Assembly: GCA_009774895.1 (NCBI GenBank) | Contig: VSOO01000039.1 | Location: 1 to 10,761, forward strand | Source: Alistipes sp. | GTDB lineage: Bacteria; Bacteroidota; Bacteroidia; Bacteroidales; Rikenellaceae | Reading direction: 5' to 3' | DNA: 10,761 nucleotides | Shown here: one piece after another, positions 9,695 through 10,761 of the stretch | How positions within the stretch are numbered: position 1 is the first letter of the stretch | How the letters are laid out: the number at the start of each line of letters is the position of its first letter | Program-made: the position numbers and the translations under genes | Notes under the pieces: model-generated | Database searches by the model: none | Seen by the model: the letters and a program-made list of their open reading frames with translations, nothing else | Told to the model about the DNA's origin: nothing

Positions 9695-10408
9695 ATGGAC
9701 GAACGCAACCCCATACCGCGCCACGTGGCGATCATCATGGACGGCAACGGCCGCTGGGCCGAAATGCGCGGACTGCCGCGCCACGAGGGACACCTCCGGG
9801 GCGTGGAGTCGGTGCGCACGACGGTGCGCAGTGCGGTGCGGTGCGGCGTGCGGTGCCTTACGCTCTACGCCTTTTCGACCGAAAACTGGGGACGCCCCGC
9901 CGACGAGGTCGAGGGGCTCATGGAGCTGTTCTGCACGTGCGTGGCGGCCGAAACGCCCGAACTGCTCCGCCAGGGCGTGCGCATCCGCATGATCGGCGAC
10001 CGCAGCCGCTTCTCGGAGAAGGTGCGGCGCCACCTCGAACAGGCCGAACGCGCGACGGAGGCCTGCGACCGGCTCACACTGGTGCTGGCGCTCGACTACT
10101 CGGCGCGCAGCGAACTGGTGCACGCCGCGCGCACGCTGGCGCGCCGCACCGCCGCAGGAGCTATCACGCCCGAAGCCATCGACGAACGCACGGTCGCCGA
10201 AGCCCTCTGGACCGCGGACATTCCCGATCCGGACCTCATCGTGCGCACGAGCGGCGAACAGCGGCTGAGCAACTTCCTGCTCTGGCAGGCGGCCTACGCG
10301 GAGCTGTGGTTCCCCGAGGTGCTGTGGCCCGATTTCGGCGAGGAGGAGTTCGACCGCGCACTGGCCGAATACGCCCGACGCGACCGCCGCTTCGGACGAC
10401 TGAAATAA
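9695..10408 (+). CDS. uppS: Isoprenyl transferase (cis-prenyl, undecaprenyl diphosphate synthase type)
   Basis: Extends farnesyl diphosphate with isopentenyl units to undecaprenyl diphosphate, the lipid carrier for peptidoglycan and surface glycans. The 237-residue protein shows all five family regions: HVAIIMDGNGRWA at 10-22 (catalytic Asp16, Arg20), RHEGH at 29-33, YAFSTENWGRP at 58-68 (Asn64, Trp65, Arg67), the LALDYSARSE segment at 131-140, and the C-terminal signature RTSGEQRLSNFLLWQAAYAE at 184-203 with Glu203 for metal binding. The ATG at 9695 is the first usable start; upstream in frame there is no ATG, GTG or TTG before a stop. It is slightly shorter than E. coli UppS (253) and has no N-terminal extension. 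It follows nadK by 26 bp and precedes a bamA-type gene, a common Bacteroidetes envelope arrangement. Confidence 0.97.
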   Translation: MDERNPIPRHVAIIMDGNGRWAEMRGLPRHEGHLRGVESVRTTVRSAVRCGVRCLTLYAFSTENWGRPADEVEGLMELFCTCVAAETPELLRQGVRIRMIGDRSRFSEKVRRHLEQAERATEACDRLTLVLALDYSARSELVHAARTLARRTAAGAITPEAIDERTVAEALWTADIPDPDLIVRTSGEQRLSNFLLWQAAYAELWFPEVLWPDFGEEEFDRALAEYARRDRRFGRLK

Positions 10409-10552
10409 CCGGGCGCCGCGCAGGCGCGCGGAGAACGGACCCGAGGCCCGCGTTTCCGACAGGCCGCGGACGGCACCGAACGACGCTCGGCCGCCGGCGC
10501 CGGACGGGAAACGAGGGAAAACAAGCAAACGAAAGAAAGAAGACTGTACTCA
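10409..10552 (+). other. 144-bp spacer between uppS and the bamA-type gene
   Basis: A small perfect hairpin (6-bp stem 10416-10421/10426-10431, 4-nt loop) lies 8 bases after the uppS stop, but no T tract follows, so it is a poor terminator. The second half becomes purine-rich (GAAAGAAAGAAGA just before the start codon). I see no TAnnTTTG box, so the downstream gene may depend on read-through from nadK-uppS. Confidence 0.5.
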
Positions 10553-10761
10553 ATGAATTATCCCGGTAAGACCCTCCTGACGGCGGCGCTGCTGCTGCTC
10601 GCCTCGGCAGGACGACTCTCCGCCCAGGAAACGGAGCCCGCCGACACGACGGAAACCGCGTATACCTTTTCCGAGGACGCCCCCATGCTCGACGGCACCG
10701 AGAAACGCCTCTACCGACTCCGCGACATCCGCATCCACGGCGTCCGCTACCTCAACAAGGA
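10553..10761 (+). CDS. bamA: Outer-membrane assembly factor BamA-like protein (5' end only)
   Basis: Only the first 69 codons are present; the frame is open through the window edge. The product starts MNYPGKTLLTAALLLLASAG and then RLSAQE: a positively charged start, a hydrophobic Leu/Ala core and a signal peptidase I-type site after Ala24 (LSA|QE). An acidic Thr/Glu-rich linker follows, then YRLRDIRIHGVRYLNK at about 54-69, which resembles the first strand of a POTRA domain. BamA inserts beta-barrel proteins into the outer membrane. The identification rests on this short POTRA-like segment, the secretion signal and the location right after uppS, where Bacteroidetes commonly carry bamA; another POTRA or outer-membrane protein is possible. 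Upstream is A/G-rich with no clear Shine-Dalgarno sequence. Confidence 0.75.
   Translation, partial: MNYPGKTLLTAALLLLASAGRLSAQETEPADTTETAYTFSEDAPMLDGTEKRLYRLRDIRIHGVRYLNK

Overview
The window looks like an ordinary housekeeping stretch from a high-GC member of the Bacteroidetes, probably Bacteroidales and most like Alistipes or a relative. I infer this from Bacteroidetes-type promoter boxes (TAnnTTTG) just upstream of several genes, absence of convincing Shine-Dalgarno sequences, the KMSKQ and DHASIATE variants in ValS, and the gene order pdxJ <- -> nadK, uppS, bamA. The genus is inference. I found no mobile element, CRISPR array, tRNA, rRNA, defence locus or unrecognised protein system.

Layout: lon (ATP-dependent protease, minus strand) and valS (valyl-tRNA synthetase, plus strand) diverge from a 316-bp promoter region. 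valS is followed by a perfect 19-bp hairpin and then, 18 bp later, by rnhA (RNase HI). A 626-bp spacer, which I judge non-coding, separates rnhA from the converging cca-type tRNA nucleotidyltransferase gene. cca overlaps the end of pdxJ by 16 bp, and the pair forms a minus-strand operon with a plausible intrinsic terminator after cca. pdxJ and nadK diverge from only 52 bp that hold two facing promoter boxes. nadK is followed after 26 bp by uppS, which has its own box almost touching its start codon. After a 144-bp gap the window ends in the first 69 codons of an outer-membrane assembly protein, very probably BamA.

Functionally this is a set of core jobs: protein quality control (Lon), translation (ValS, tRNA 3' end maturation), RNA-DNA hybrid removal (RNase HI), cofactor synthesis (PdxJ for vitamin B6, NadK for NADP) and envelope building (UppS lipid carrier, BamA). 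The points worth a second look are regulatory: the valS-rnhA hairpin, the interlocked pdxJ/nadK promoters, the near-leaderless uppS promoter, the long lon leader, and the T-poor, C-rich spacer.
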